DNA of 64,000 nt from NCBI GenBank assembly GCA_012033205.1, contig JAAUSO010000008.1:1-64000 (forward strand), read 5' to 3'. Every line of letters starts with the position of its first letter. Positions within the stretch are counted from its first letter, which is position 1. The stretch comes from Richelia sp. SL_2_1 (GTDB lineage: Bacteria; Cyanobacteriota; Cyanobacteriia; Cyanobacteriales; Nostocaceae). The notes below the pieces were generated by a model that searched no databases, was not told the DNA's origin, and saw only the letters and a program-made list of their open reading frames with translations. The position numbers and the translations under genes are program-made. This document shows positions 20,826 to 30,861 of this stretch, piece after piece.

Positions 20826-21902
20826 TCAACTGATATGTTTAAAGACTATCTTTAACAATTCTGATTGTGTAAAAGGTTTGGTCAAATAACCAGAAGCCCT
20901 TACCATCTTTGCCTTTGCTCTATCTACAAATCCAGTCCTCCCAGTTACCATAATGATCGGAATATTTTTGAAAGCTGAATGTCTTCGTAGTAAGGAACAC
21001 AATTCATAACCGTCTAAGTTTGGCATTTCTACGTCTAATAAAATTAAGTCCGGTTTACTACGCAAAATTTGCATCAAAGCTTTTACCGGATCATTGATCA
21101 TTACAACTGAGAAATTATCTTCGTCCAAAAAACGTTTAATGGATTTCAAGATGGTTAAACTATCATCAATACAGGCAACTGTATATAGCCGTTCTTTGGT
21201 ACTATTTGAAATATTTGTATTTTTATGATCTTTATTATCCTTGACAATTTCGTTTTGAGTTGGTTTTTTTAGCTGGTTTTCAACATCCTCATTAGGCTTA
21301 ATCTCAATAGTTGGCGGGTTTATTTCCTTTACTATAGATGAATGCTCCCCTGATGTGGCTTTTTGTTGGTTTATCCGACGACTTCTTAATTCTTTTTGAG
21401 CATTTTCTACCAAAGAACGTAAATCCAAATGGCAAAATGTTGGTAAATCTTCTAAGGGATTTTCATTCCTAAATTCGTAACTTCCTTCTTGGATTGTCAG
21501 AAACGATTCTAATACTTCCTTTGCTAATTCATTTACTAAAGTTGCTGCTTGAGGATAAGTAATATAATCACCATCAACTAACCAGCAAATTGCTTGATAA
21601 TCTGGTTGAGAAACTGACTCATCCTTAGTTTCAAATTTCATCCGCATTTGTATACGTGCTGAACTATTCAGAGTCGGTATTTGCTGATTCAATTGTCGGA
21701 GGCGAGTATCAAGTCGTTCAAATAAGTTATCCGAGCAAGAAGCATAAGTAAGTTTTCCTTCCTCCAAATAGATACTCCATGAATTTGACTTAGTAAATAC
21801 TTTTAAGTAACCTGTAGCATGACGACTACTTAACTGTGCCAACAATGATAAAGGATGAAGTTTCTGAAATAATTTGTAACCATCTACGGGAGTTGTACTC
21901 AT
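20826..21902 (-). CDS. PatA-like response regulator (PixG-like)
   Basis: A 358-residue protein when started at the ATG for MSTTPVDGYKLFQKL; a TTG ten codons upstream (21932) is possible but less likely. The N-terminal half is the PatA/DUF4388-type domain (HATGYLKVFTKSNSWSIYLE, KLTYAS). A low-complexity Asn/Lys-rich linker follows, then a C-terminal receiver. The receiver has DD near 246, phospho-acceptor Asp in ILLDVEMPNLDG (68 residues before the end) and Lys in YLTKPF. PatA-type proteins head the pix and hmp motility operons and control heterocyst pattern in Anabaena; the position here fits motility. The unusual feature is the receiver at the C-terminal end, which is normal for this family. 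Confidence 0.92.
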   Translation of the reverse strand: MSTTPVDGYKLFQKLHPLSLLAQLSSRHATGYLKVFTKSNSWSIYLEEGKLTYASCSDNLFERLDTRLRQLNQQIPTLNSSARIQMRMKFETKDESVSQPDYQAICWLVDGDYITYPQAATLVNELAKEVLESFLTIQEGSYEFRNENPLEDLPTFCHLDLRSLVENAQKELRSRRINQQKATSGEHSSIVKEINPPTIEIKPNEDVENQLKKPTQNEIVKDNKDHKNTNISNSTKERLYTVACIDDSLTILKSIKRFLDEDNFSVVMINDPVKALMQILRSKPDLILLDVEMPNLDGYELCSLLRRHSAFKNIPIIMVTGRTGFVDRAKAKMVRASGYLTKPFTQSELLKIVFKHIS

Positions 21903-23022
21903 TTTGCTCTTACCACTGCTAAATTGGATCAATTTACATCTATTTTTTTGCGAATTTTCCCTGATATAAAAAATAAATTTTGAGTGTTACAGTAACAAAT
22001 AAAACTCAGTATTTTATCTATATAAGTAACAAAATCTTAGTTAGTAAACGTTTAAAGATAATCAGTTATATTTTGGTTACATAACTTACTTGTACTGAGG
22101 TTAACAGAGATTTCTAGATAAGAAGTCAAAAAACTGTAAAGACTACTTAAAGGTAGTGAGTGTTTTGCTTACTCAGGCAATTTAAATTATTTAGCTATTA
22201 ATGTTGTTTAATTAAATTAAATTTACCGTATTACTACTTAAGTATAATACAGTTAATTTATTCCTTAGTCACTGATATAAAAAATTTTTACCTTATTATT
22301 TGTTCTCACATAATCAAATTTAATTAGATGTTTCCCAAAGCAGACAAAGATTGCAGCCTTTATATTAAGGTAGCTATCGGTAAATAGAAAGTTTAACTTT
22401 ATACATTACAAAAAAATATGATTTTTAAATCGATTGCAAGTTAGCTTTCTTTATATAGTTAATTGCGAACATTCAGAAACTAGTTATCATAAATACTTAG
22501 TAAAACTTAGTATATTCAAGCTTTTTCTTGATTATTGATGCAATTCTTCTTTTTAAACAAATTTGTTCACCATTGTTGATTTATGCTCAAAGAAGAGTTT
22601 AAATCATGATACTAGCTAATTTTCAGAAATTTCAGTTAGTTGCTGTTGCGTTAGCCGCAATCTTAATATTTAGATTTAGATTTAGATTTAGATTTAGAGT
22701 TAGATTTATATACTTTGCAAATCTTAACTACTTATTTAAGTATTACGCTCTAAAATTTATCCATGGACTCGCTATATTCCAACCCCAAGTGCTGGGAAAT
22801 GCTATGGTGTTGCCTAATAATATCCAGATTTTTCTTGCTCAATGCCGGTTATTTCAACCATATCAAACTCAGAAACGTGTATTGAGACTATGTTGTAAAA
22901 AATTACAGTTTTAGATGTAAAGAATGAAGCGTATTTGTTCCTGACATCAAATCATGCAAACACATACAATAATCAGCTTGATTCTATCATCAAGATATCT
23001 AAAAAATAAAAATATAAAAAAA
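21903..23022. other. Long intergenic region upstream of the chemotaxis operon
   Basis: About 1.1 kb, strongly A+T-rich, between the start of the PatA-like gene and tRNA-Leu. It should carry the operon promoter. It contains a hexamer repeat at 22668-22707. A 102-codon reading frame over that repeat (22606-22914) is low-complexity (alternating Phe-Arg) and not convincing. I see no other gene. Confidence 0.65.
22668..22707. repeat. Tandem hexamer (ATTTAG)n
   Basis: Six copies of ATTTAG with a final variant ending in GAGTTAG. It is simple-sequence DNA in the intergenic region. Confidence 0.85.
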
Positions 23023-23104
23023 TGCGGATGAAAGGACTTGAACCTTCACGCCCGGAGGCACTAGAACCTAAATCTAGCGCGTCTGCCAATTCCGCCACAT
23101 CCGC
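23023..23104 (-). tRNA. trnL-UAG: tRNA-Leu (anticodon UAG)
   Basis: An 82-nt class II tRNA read on the minus strand. The acceptor arm GCGGATG pairs with CATCCGC, with discriminator A. The D-arm contains GGCGGAATTGGCAGACGC. The anticodon stem CTAGA/TCTAG encloses loop TTTAGGT, giving anticodon TAG. A long variable arm (GTGCCTCCGGGCGT) is typical of Leu, and the T-arm AAGGTTCAAGTCCTT has the canonical TTCAA loop. CCA is not encoded. It decodes CUA and other CUN codons. Confidence 0.97.
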
Positions 23105-23147
23105 ATTCAGTTAATAAGCATATCATAAAAAATATTTTTGAGAAGAG

Positions 23148-24344
23148 TTATTTTTTTATTTGAGGATTTACGCGAGGTAAACGATGCTTGAAAGAGCAAA
23201 GAATTTCCCAAGAAATAGTATTTAATTGATTTGCCCAATCTTCGGCAGTAATCTGTTGTTCACCTTCAAACCCCAGAATAGTCACGATTTCTCCCTCTTG
23301 TACATCAGAAATAGCGCTGATATCGATCATTATTTGATCCATAGTAATCGCACCAACTTGAGGTACTTTTAATCCCCGCAGCAAAACTTGCATTTTATTA
23401 GAAAGATTGCGGGGTATTCCATCTGCATAACCAATTCCTACAACGGCTAAACGCATTTGCTTGTTGGCAATAAATGTGTGTCCGTAACTAACACCAACAC
23501 CTTTTTCAATTGTTTTGACGTGAGTCACTCGCGCTTTTACCTGTAAAACCGGCTTTAAGTTAACTGTCGAACCTAAATGAACTGATGGATAAAGTCCATA
23601 AACAGCTAAACCTACCCGAACCATATCGTAATGTAAAGATTTATCACTTAAAGTACCGGCAGAATTTGCTAAATGCAGACAGGGTATTTCTATGCCAATA
23701 TCTTTGATAGTGGCGATCGCACTTTCAAAGCGCTGATGTTGCAGTTTCATCATGGTATTATCAGGATCATCGGCAGTTGCCAGATGAGAATAAATACTGG
23801 CAATCTGAAGATGAGGCAGCCGTGCAACTAATTGAACAAACTCGGCACAATGCTGCCAATCATTACCTAAGCGCGACATTCCGGTATCTAATTTAATATG
23901 TACCCGTAATGAGCAATCAAAATTTATCGCTTCTAAAATATCAGAAAATATTAAAGCTTGTTTAGCACTACAAAGTGTCGGTTCAAGATGCCAACAAGCA
24001 ATTGCCTGGACTTGTTCTTTCGTATAGGTAGCACCTAAAATCAAAATCGGGGCTTTAATCCCAGCTTCTCTGAGCTCAATTCCTTCTGGAACTGTCGCAA
24101 CACCCAAGCAACTCGCTCCTGATTTTAACGCTGTTTGAGCCACACTTACAGCCCCATGTCCGTAAGCATCTGCTTTCACCACAGCCATGAATTGAGTGCG
24201 CGGTGATAGCAATTTACGTAGCTCAACTATGTTATTCGATAATGCCCCTAAATCAATTTCCACCCAAGCACGTTGCGACAACCAAGCATAACTATCACAA
24301 GGAACAATCGAACTGACACTTTTATTTTGTTCATTACTTAACAT
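23148..24344 (-). CDS. alr: Alanine racemase
   Basis: A 398-residue PLP-dependent enzyme making D-alanine for peptidoglycan. The PLP lysine is Lys57 in AVVKADAYGHG, and the second catalytic base is Tyr287 in GVSYGHTF. Other family signatures are RVHIKLDTGMSRLG near 147-160, the VRVGLAVYGLYPS segment, and GAITMDQIMIDIS near the C-terminus. The length is typical, with a slightly extended N-terminus (about 20 residues before AWVEIDLGAL). It is a single gene on the minus strand, next to but not obviously co-transcribed with tRNA-Leu. Confidence 0.96.
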   Translation of the reverse strand: MLSNEQNKSVSSIVPCDSYAWLSQRAWVEIDLGALSNNIVELRKLLSPRTQFMAVVKADAYGHGAVSVAQTALKSGASCLGVATVPEGIELREAGIKAPILILGATYTKEQVQAIACWHLEPTLCSAKQALIFSDILEAINFDCSLRVHIKLDTGMSRLGNDWQHCAEFVQLVARLPHLQIASIYSHLATADDPDNTMMKLQHQRFESAIATIKDIGIEIPCLHLANSAGTLSDKSLHYDMVRVGLAVYGLYPSVHLGSTVNLKPVLQVKARVTHVKTIEKGVGVSYGHTFIANKQMRLAVVGIGYADGIPRNLSNKMQVLLRGLKVPQVGAITMDQIMIDISAISDVQEGEIVTILGFEGEQQITAEDWANQLNTISWEILCSFKHRLPRVNPQIKK

Positions 24345-24587
24345 TTATGATCTCCCATTCACAACTATGTTTCTATTCTTGTTTCTAGAAGCTGCTCGGG
24401 TCGATCTGGAAGTTTACCGTTATTCGCGATTAAAATACAAGAGTTGTAATTGCTATTCAATCCAAAATTAATCCAAAATTTCAAATCTAAAATCTAAAAT
24501 TAAGTCACCAGTATAAGTTAAACTCGTTCGCAAATTAGAGCCAATTCGTGTTAATATATGTAAAACTAATACCTTGAGCGACTATCA

Positions 24588-25085
24588 ATGGGAAAGGTTT
24601 TAGTCTTAAACGCTTCTTACGAACCGCTCAATATTACGAGCTGGCGTCGTGCTGCAATTTTGCTAATTAAAGGAAAAGCAGAACGAGTAGAACATAACGG
24701 TAAATTTATTTACTCAGGTTTTCCACTCCCTACTGTTATCCGGTTACGCTATTACGTGCGGGTGCCTTACAAGGAAATTCCTTTAACCCGTCGGAATATA
24801 TTGCATCGCGATGGTCACACTTGTCAATATTGCGGCTACAAGGGCGATGACTTAACACTAGATCATGTCATACCGCGATCGCGTCGTGGGGGCGATAGCT
24901 GGGAAAATATCGTTACAGCTTGCGTTCGCTGTAATGTCAAGAAAGGAAATCGGACACCGCAAGAAGCTCATATGCCATTGCATCATACCCCACGCCGACC
25001 TTATAGTAGCCTCTACTTTGAGGTCAGTAAACATCTGAAAAGTGGTTTGCATCAAGAATGGCAAAAATATGTTATAGGACTTTGA
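24588..25085 (+). CDS. HNH endonuclease family protein
   Basis: A 165-residue protein with an HNH nuclease fold. Zinc-binding CQYC (near residue 78) is followed by the catalytic core LTLDHVIPRSRRGG, then NIVTACVRCNVKKG with the second Cys pair. The N-terminal 60 residues (VLVLNASYEPLNITSWRRAA) match a widespread free-standing bacterial HNH family common in cyanobacteria. It has no restriction-modification partner nearby and no intron or intein around it, so it is probably a housekeeping-like HNH protein of unknown target. A HIP1 octamer lies within the gene. Confidence 0.9.
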   Translation: MGKVLVLNASYEPLNITSWRRAAILLIKGKAERVEHNGKFIYSGFPLPTVIRLRYYVRVPYKEIPLTRRNILHRDGHTCQYCGYKGDDLTLDHVIPRSRRGGDSWENIVTACVRCNVKKGNRTPQEAHMPLHHTPRRPYSSLYFEVSKHLKSGLHQEWQKYVIGL

Positions 25086-25919
25086 CGTAAATCTATATGT
25101 CAGGAGTACGGCATAAATTGCTTTGATACAAGCAGTTAAGATGTGATGCAAGGCAGACAAAACAACTGAGGTTGCGAGGGACAATTAGAATATTGCCGTT
25201 TAAATTTAGTCGTCAAAGAGTTGGCAAAATAAAAATAGGCTTTTGAATTATGCAGCTACACGATGACTGGATCGGAGTGGTGCTATATTATTATTGCCAA
25301 GCCAATTTAAATTGGTGAGCGACAAGAACTTTAATATTTTACATCATGTTTACAAAAGGGCAAGCAGGGTGCATCTAAATTAATTATCAGAAAAAGTCAA
25401 ATGATATAAAAATTTAATATGAGACCGTTATAAAAACAAGCATTTTATAATAAAAACTGCTCAAAACCCTTGTTTAAAAACGTTTTGTGCCTAATTTAGT
25501 GCTTTAGAGCGTGTTTATAAATAAAATATTAAGCCCATGAATGGATCATAAACCAGGGAATAAAATCCCTGGCTAAAAGCTCCCCTAATCTTTTAGAGGA
25601 CTAAAACTAAGAGATGTAAGGTTTAAGAATTATTTTATAAACATTTTTTTTAAAAGTCGCCGGTAAGATTGCTCAGACAAGAGGCAGCGAGCAGAAAGTA
25701 AGAAGTAAGCATATTACCCATTACCAATTACCCATTACCAATTACCCATGGTGACTTAGCTATGATTGAAATATGTTAAGTTGACTATTTATAAATATAT
25801 GAGATATTAGCACTTTGGTACATAGGAGTGCGAAAATTGTAGTATGTGGCAGGTGAAAATATTAGCTGTTTTTTAAAATTTTTGGAATCCAACCTTTCGA
25901 GCTACGATAAACCTTCTCA
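25086..25919. other. Intergenic region with hairpin pair and repeats
   Basis: An 834-bp spacer. It contains a two-hairpin element (25553-25596) and ATTACCA/ATTACCC heptamers at about 25711-25748. No gene is supported. Confidence 0.7.
25553..25596. repeat. Two adjacent hairpins, REP-like
   Basis: CCAGGGA / TCCCTGG (loop ATAAAA) is followed immediately by CTAAAAG / CTTTTAG with a 10-nt C-rich loop. No T-run follows, so this is more like a palindromic repeat than a terminator. Confidence 0.5.
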
Positions 25920-27209
25920 ATGCAACTAAATTATTACAATAAGCAGGTTAAAGAATTGCAATTGACACCAGACTTAAAAATTGTTGAAAATAATCAAAAA
26001 TCCTTAGAAGAATCGCTTCCATCAAAAAAAAGGTCTATTGCGACAGTGGAACTCGATAGCGGTAATTATGGAGCAGGCTTGCGTGCTAATTCTGTAGCTG
26101 TCCAAAAATCAGAACAATTATTGCAAACGCTTAATGCACATAAACACGAGCGTCAAATAATTATATTACAGGATTTTCCCGACCCCGATGCTCTTTCTTC
26201 AGCTTGGACTTATCAATTGATTGCCGAGCAATACGATATTAAATGCGATATCGTCTATGGTGGGACTCTTTCTCATCAAGAAAATATTGCTCTAGTCAAG
26301 TTGACCAACTTACCAGCAACACGCACTCCCTTACAAAGTTTTAAGAAACGCGATTTATCATCTTATCAAGGCTACGTTTTAATTGATAATCAAGGCACCA
26401 CTTCTGCTTTAATGGATGTAGTTAAAGAAGCGGGAATCCCAGCGGTTGTAGTTGTAGACCATCACAATTTACAAGGTGATTTTAAATCAGAATTTGTTGA
26501 CATTCGTCCCGGAGTCAGGGCAACAGCAACAATTTTTACTCAATATCTACAGAATGGGTTATTACAGCTAGACAGCAGCATCAGCGAACACATTAATTGT
26601 GCAACAGCGTTGATGCATGGCTTGCACTCAGATACAAATCGACTGATGCAGGCTAAAGAAGAAGATTTCATCGCCGCAGCTTATCTAAGTCGATTTTATG
26701 ACGGTCAGTTACTTAACACCATATTACGGGCAACTCGTTCCAAGCGAGTTATGGATGTGATTGAGCGTTCATTAAAAAATCGGATTGTGCAAAATAACTT
26801 TTCAATTGCTGGTGTTGGTTTCTTGCGCTATGAAGATAGAGATGCAATTCCCCAAGCGGCTGATTTTTTAGTCACAGAAGACAATGTACACACCGCTGTT
26901 GTCTATGGTATAGTTCACGATGAAGATGAAGAATTAGAAGTAGTGATTGGTTCTTTGAGAACAAATAAACTAACTTTAGACCCCGATGAATTTATCAAGG
27001 AAGCCTTCGGACAAGACAGTACGGGTCGTTTTTTTGGTGGTGGACGTACCAGTGCAGGAGGCTTTGAAATTCCCATGGGTTTCTTGTCTGGAAGCAACGA
27101 AGACTCCGGTTACGCCAAAATGAAATGGGAAGTATACGATACCCAAATTAAACAAAAATTATTGAAATTGGTCAATCCTAAAGATAATCCGATTTCTTCT
27201 GATGAATAA
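25920..27209 (+). CDS. DHH-family phosphoesterase (NrnA/RecJ-like)
   Basis: A 429-residue DHH-DHHA1 protein. Manganese-binding motifs are DPDALSSAWTYQL (motif I, near residue 84), LIDNQGTTSA (motif II) and VVVDHHNLQGDF (motif III, the DHH signature). The C-terminal DHHA1 region carries GRFFGGGRTSAGGFEIPMGF. Proteins of this type degrade short RNA oligonucleotides or dephosphorylate pAp or cyclic-dinucleotide products. The N-terminal about 65 residues are an extra low-complexity extension relative to NrnA. It is followed 76 bp later by sixA in the same direction; the link may be only positional. Confidence 0.9.
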   Translation: MQLNYYNKQVKELQLTPDLKIVENNQKSLEESLPSKKRSIATVELDSGNYGAGLRANSVAVQKSEQLLQTLNAHKHERQIIILQDFPDPDALSSAWTYQLIAEQYDIKCDIVYGGTLSHQENIALVKLTNLPATRTPLQSFKKRDLSSYQGYVLIDNQGTTSALMDVVKEAGIPAVVVVDHHNLQGDFKSEFVDIRPGVRATATIFTQYLQNGLLQLDSSISEHINCATALMHGLHSDTNRLMQAKEEDFIAAAYLSRFYDGQLLNTILRATRSKRVMDVIERSLKNRIVQNNFSIAGVGFLRYEDRDAIPQAADFLVTEDNVHTAVVYGIVHDEDEELEVVIGSLRTNKLTLDPDEFIKEAFGQDSTGRFFGGGRTSAGGFEIPMGFLSGSNEDSGYAKMKWEVYDTQIKQKLLKLVNPKDNPISSDE

Positions 27210-27285
27210 TAAACAGTTGATAGTTGACAGTGGACAGTGGACAGTCAATCCAAAATCTAAAATCTAAAATCCAAAATTAAATGCC

Positions 27286-27780
27286 GTGGAACTATATTTA
27301 ATTCGTCATGGTATCGCACAAGTTGCTACAAGCGAGATCAAAGATGAAGAACGAAGCCTCACCGAAGATGGACGAAAAAAAACGCAAAAAGTTGCTCAAC
27401 GTTTAAAAAACTTGGGCTTAAGTTTTGATTTAATTGCTACAAGTCCCTTAGTAAGAGCGCAACAAACGGCGGAAATATTAATTTCCACAGGTTTAAGTTC
27501 GCAACTAGAAGAATGTTCCTACCTTGCTCCTGAAGGTAGTATCCAAGATTGGATTGTACAATGGTTAATGTCCAAAAATTATCCATCTTCCACACGCTTG
27601 GGGCTGGTGGGACACGAACCTTGTTTAAGCAATTGGGCAGAAATTTTAGTTTGGGGTGAAGCTAAAGATAGCTTAGTCCTGAAAAAAGCAGGTACTATCG
27701 GAATAGAAACACCAGAAAACGGTTCTCTTGTGGGTCGTTGTCAGATGTTTTGGCTGACACCACCTAGATATTTGCTGTGA
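27286..27780 (+). CDS. sixA: Phosphohistidine phosphatase SixA
   Basis: A 164-residue histidine-phosphatase-fold protein. The catalytic LIRHG motif is at residues 4-8, RAQQTAEIL follows near 59, and the second His lies in GLVGHEPCLSNW. SixA removes phosphate from histidines of HPt-type phosphotransfer proteins. The start is a GTG directly before ELYLIRHG; the ATG at 27281 is out of frame. Given the CheA and kinase genes in this window it could act on phosphorelay proteins, but this is inference only. Confidence 0.92.
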   Translation: MELYLIRHGIAQVATSEIKDEERSLTEDGRKKTQKVAQRLKNLGLSFDLIATSPLVRAQQTAEILISTGLSSQLEECSYLAPEGSIQDWIVQWLMSKNYPSSTRLGLVGHEPCLSNWAEILVWGEAKDSLVLKKAGTIGIETPENGSLVGRCQMFWLTPPRYLL

Positions 27781-27894
27781 TAGCTATCCAATCCTTCTTC
27801 CAGGAAGTTTTGTATTAACGGATACTGTTATGATGGTGAAACTTTCTGGTAAGTTAGCTCTATAAAATCTTTCAAACGTTCATATGGTATTGCC

Positions 27895-29034
27895 ATGATG
27901 GTGTCCGAATTTAAGCCCGGATTGGATGGTGTTCCCGCAGCCCAGTCTAGTATCAGTCATGTTGACGGGCAAAAGGGAATATTGGAATATCGTGGCATCA
28001 GAATTGAAGAACTAGCAAAAAAGAGTACTTTTCTCGAAACTGCTTATCTACTAATTTGGGGTGAATTACCGAATAAAGAAGAGCTAGCATTATTTGAACG
28101 TGAAGTTCAACAAAATAGACGGATAAAATACCGCATTCGCGACATGATGAAGTGTTTTCCCGAAAGCGGTCATCCCATGGATGTTTTGCAAGCTTCAGCA
28201 GCAGCATTGGGTTTATTTTATTCCCGCCGCGATTTAAATAATCCAGCTTACATTAGAGATGCTGTGGTACGTCTGTTAGCTAGTATTCCGACTATGGTAG
28301 CAGCATTTGAACTAATGCGACGAGGTGATGACCCCGTGCGTCCTCATGATGAGCTAGACTATGCTGCCAACTTTTTGTATATGCTCCATGAGGAAAAACC
28401 AGACCCCTTAGCAGCGCGGATATTTGATGTTTGCTTGATACTTCATGCCGAACACACCATGAATGCTTCCACTTTCAGCGCTAGGGTGACAGCTTCCACT
28501 CTTACAGACCCCTATGCAGTAGTTGCAAGTGCAGTAGGAACCTTGGGTGGACCTTTACACGGTGGTGCGAACGAAGAAGTGATTGGGATGCTAGAAGAAA
28601 TTGGTTCTATAGAAAACGTCCGCCCTTACGTTTTAGATTGTATTGAGCGCAAAACTAAAATAATGGGTTTTGGTCATCGTGTTTATAAGGTAAAAGACCC
28701 ACGCGCTCAGATTTTACAAAACTTAGCAGAAGAACTATTTGCCAAATTTGGGTATGACAAATACTATGACATTGCCCAAGAAATGGAACGAGTAGTAGAG
28801 GAAAAATTAGGTCATAAAGGTATTTATCCTAATGTTGACTTTTACTCTGGTTTAGTGTATAGGAAATTAGGCATTTCTACAGACTTTTTTACACCAGTAT
28901 TTGCCATGGCTCGTGTTGCTGGTTGGTTAGCGCATTGGAAAGAACAGATTGCAGAAAACCGAATTTTCCGTCCTGGTCAGGTTTATAAAGGTCATCATCA
29001 AGTTGAATATGTCCATATAACTGAACGGGATTAA
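27895..29034 (+). CDS. gltA: Citrate synthase
   Basis: A 379-residue citrate synthase, which condenses oxaloacetate and acetyl-CoA at the entry of the open or branched cyanobacterial TCA cycle. Active-site motifs are present: the His of GGPLHGGANEEV, the His and Arg region GFGHRVYKVKDPRAQ, and the Asp in YPNVDFYSGLVYRKLGI. The compact length (about 380) is typical of the cyanobacterial/archaeal-type enzyme. The start MMVSEFKPG has two adjacent ATGs and then a GTG, so the exact start is uncertain by two codons. It lies upstream of ndhA in the same orientation, as in many cyanobacteria, although a repeat-rich 590-bp gap separates them here. Confidence 0.96.
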   Translation: MMVSEFKPGLDGVPAAQSSISHVDGQKGILEYRGIRIEELAKKSTFLETAYLLIWGELPNKEELALFEREVQQNRRIKYRIRDMMKCFPESGHPMDVLQASAAALGLFYSRRDLNNPAYIRDAVVRLLASIPTMVAAFELMRRGDDPVRPHDELDYAANFLYMLHEEKPDPLAARIFDVCLILHAEHTMNASTFSARVTASTLTDPYAVVASAVGTLGGPLHGGANEEVIGMLEEIGSIENVRPYVLDCIERKTKIMGFGHRVYKVKDPRAQILQNLAEELFAKFGYDKYYDIAQEMERVVEEKLGHKGIYPNVDFYSGLVYRKLGISTDFFTPVFAMARVAGWLAHWKEQIAENRIFRPGQVYKGHHQVEYVHITERD

Positions 29035-29035
29035 T

Positions 29036-29144
29036 AGGGAATAGGGAATAGGGAATTGGGAATAGGGAATTGGGAATTGGGAATTGGCAATAGGGAATTG
29101 GCAATAGGGAATTGGCAATAGGGAATTGGGAATTGGGAATAGGA
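29036..29144. repeat. Tandem heptamers (AATAGGG/AATTGGG)
   Basis: About fourteen units of AATAGGG, AATTGGG and AATTGGC begin right after the gltA stop codon. This is non-coding STRR-type DNA; reading frames over it are repeat artefacts. Confidence 0.92.
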
Positions 29145-29620
29145 AAATCCCATAATTAAGATGAGGAGATTTGTTTCCATGAATTAATTTAGAGGCTTGT
29201 ACCCAATTTGAAGGGCTAATTCTTCCCCTGTTCCCGTTCCCCGCTCACGGGGCTGTAGCAGTGCTACGTCTGTGATTGAGTTAAAGAAAGCCGAGGAGCT
29301 ATGTTTTTGTATCAACAGCATCAAGAACGGTGGTGAGCTTTCTCATATCATGTTCCACCTTCACTCAGTTATCTATAAGATAACTATAAACTCTCGTTCG
29401 GGTAGAGAATACCAAGCCACAGAGCGATATACTAGGCATGGTTATTTTCACAAATCTTAAATTTTACCTTTTTGAGGTAAAAATATTGTTTGGTTACTTT
29501 ACAGTTATTAATAATTAGAGATAGTTGTAAATAACCATCATGTGCATGAAATATAAGTAATCCCGCGTTTTATTGAGCGTGGGTAGTGTCAAGCTTGAGT
29601 TAACTTCAATCATTATAAAA
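29145..29620. other. Intergenic region upstream of ndhA
   Basis: A 476-bp spacer between the gltA-side repeat and ndhA. It includes a fragment of a palindromic repeat (GCTGTAGCAGTGCTACGTCTG, about 29251-29271) related to those at 54615-54690. A 62-codon frame at 29272-29460 has no recognisable features. The ndhA promoter probably lies here. Confidence 0.6.
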
Positions 29621-30739
29621 ATGAATTCAGGAATTGATCTCCAAGGAAATTTTATTCAAAGCTTGATGGATTTAGGACTGCCTGCGGGTACAGCTAAAGC
29701 CATTTGGATGCCGTTACCGATGATTTTGATGCTGATTGGTGCCACAGTAGGGGTGCTGGTTTGTGTTTGGCAAGAGCGAAAAATTTCAGCCGCAGCCCAG
29801 CAGCGAATTGGTCCGGAATTTATCGGACCTTTGGGATTACTTGCACCAGTTGCGGATGGTTTGAAGCTAGTTTTTAAAGAAGATGTCGTACCGGCAAAAG
29901 CCGACCGCTGGCTGTTTACCCTTGGTCCGATCATCGTTGTGCTGCCAGTATTTCTGTCCTATTTAATTGTGCCATTTGGACAGAATTTGTTAATAACTGA
30001 TGTCGGTATGGGAGTTTTCCTGTGGATTGCTCTTTCTTCCGTTCAACCGATTGGTTTATTGATGGCTGGTTATGCCTCAAATAACAAATACTCTCTCTTA
30101 GGGGGGTTGCGAGCCGCAGCACAATCTATTAGTTATGAGATTCCCTTGGCTCTGGCTGTATTAGCGATCGCCATGATGTCCAACAGCCTTAGCACTATCG
30201 ATATTGTCAATCAACAATCGGGTTACGGCATTTTGGGCTGGAACATTTGGCGACAACCAGCAGGTTTCGTGATCTTTTGGATAGCAGCGCTGGCAGAATG
30301 CGAACGTATGCCTTTTGATTTACCAGAAGCAGAAGAAGAACTCGTCGCAGGTTATCAAACCGAATATTCTGGTATGAAGTTCGCTTTGTTTTACTTAAGT
30401 TCCTACGTAAACTTAGTACTATCTGCTTTATTAGTATCGGTTTTGTATCTTGGTGGTTGGGATTTTCCAATTCCCATCAATTTAATTGCTGGTTTGTTGG
30501 GAGTTAGTGAAACTAATCCCGTATTACAGATAGTAACTGCCTCTTTAGGCATCACAATGACCGTACTCAAAGCCTACTTCTTGGTATTCCTAGCAATTTT
30601 GTTGCGCTGGACAGTGCCGAGAGTTCGGATTGACCAACTGTTAGATTTAGGGTGGAAATTTTTACTACCCATCGGCTTAGTTAACTTGTTGTTAACCGCA
30701 GCCTTAAAATTAGCTTTTCCCGTTGCTTTTGGTGGATAA
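29621..30739 (+). CDS. ndhA: NAD(P)H-quinone oxidoreductase subunit 1 (NdhA)
   Basis: A 372-residue membrane subunit of NDH-1, the cyanobacterial complex I used for respiration and cyclic electron flow. Eight hydrophobic helices are visible. Conserved family sequences include [20 protein letters not shown] near residue 50 and the quinone-site loop [19 protein letters not shown] near 228-246, followed by [12 protein letters not shown] place the start at the ATG encoding [11 protein letters not shown]; an upstream TTG (29573) would add 16 residues with no family support. It heads an ndhA-I-G-E cluster. Confidence 0.96.
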   Translation: MNSGIDLQGNFIQSLMDLGLPAGTAKAIWMPLPMILMLIGATVGVLVCVWQERKISAAAQQRIGPEFIGPLGLLAPVADGLKLVFKEDVVPAKADRWLFTLGPIIVVLPVFLSYLIVPFGQNLLITDVGMGVFLWIALSSVQPIGLLMAGYASNNKYSLLGGLRAAAQSISYEIPLALAVLAIAMMSNSLSTIDIVNQQSGYGILGWNIWRQPAGFVIFWIAALAECERMPFDLPEAEEELVAGYQTEYSGMKFALFYLSSYVNLVLSALLVSVLYLGGWDFPIPINLIAGLLGVSETNPVLQIVTASLGITMTVLKAYFLVFLAILLRWTVPRVRIDQLLDLGWKFLLPIGLVNLLLTAALKLAFPVAFGG

Positions 30740-30861
30740 CCTAGAAGTTAAGAGTTGTAAGTTATGAGTTATGAGTTAAAAATATATTTCTGAATTCTTA
30801 ACTCCTAACCCCTAACTCCTAACTCCTAACTTTATTTACTTATAAAGAGAGAGACACTGTG

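Noticed and set aside
22606..22914. A 102-codon frame with alternating Phe-Arg
   Set aside because: It is created by the ATTTAG tandem repeat; low complexity and no family.
24588..25085. Homing endonuclease or restriction enzyme
   Set aside because: No intron, intein or methyltransferase is nearby; it matches a common free-standing HNH family.
28889..29118. Two minus-strand frames rich in Pro-Ile-Pro and Ser-Gln-Phe
   Set aside because: They read through the AATAGGG/AATTGGG heptamers in different frames.
29272..29460. A 62-codon frame upstream of ndhA
   Set aside because: No recognisable motif, no ribosome site, and it starts in a palindromic repeat fragment.
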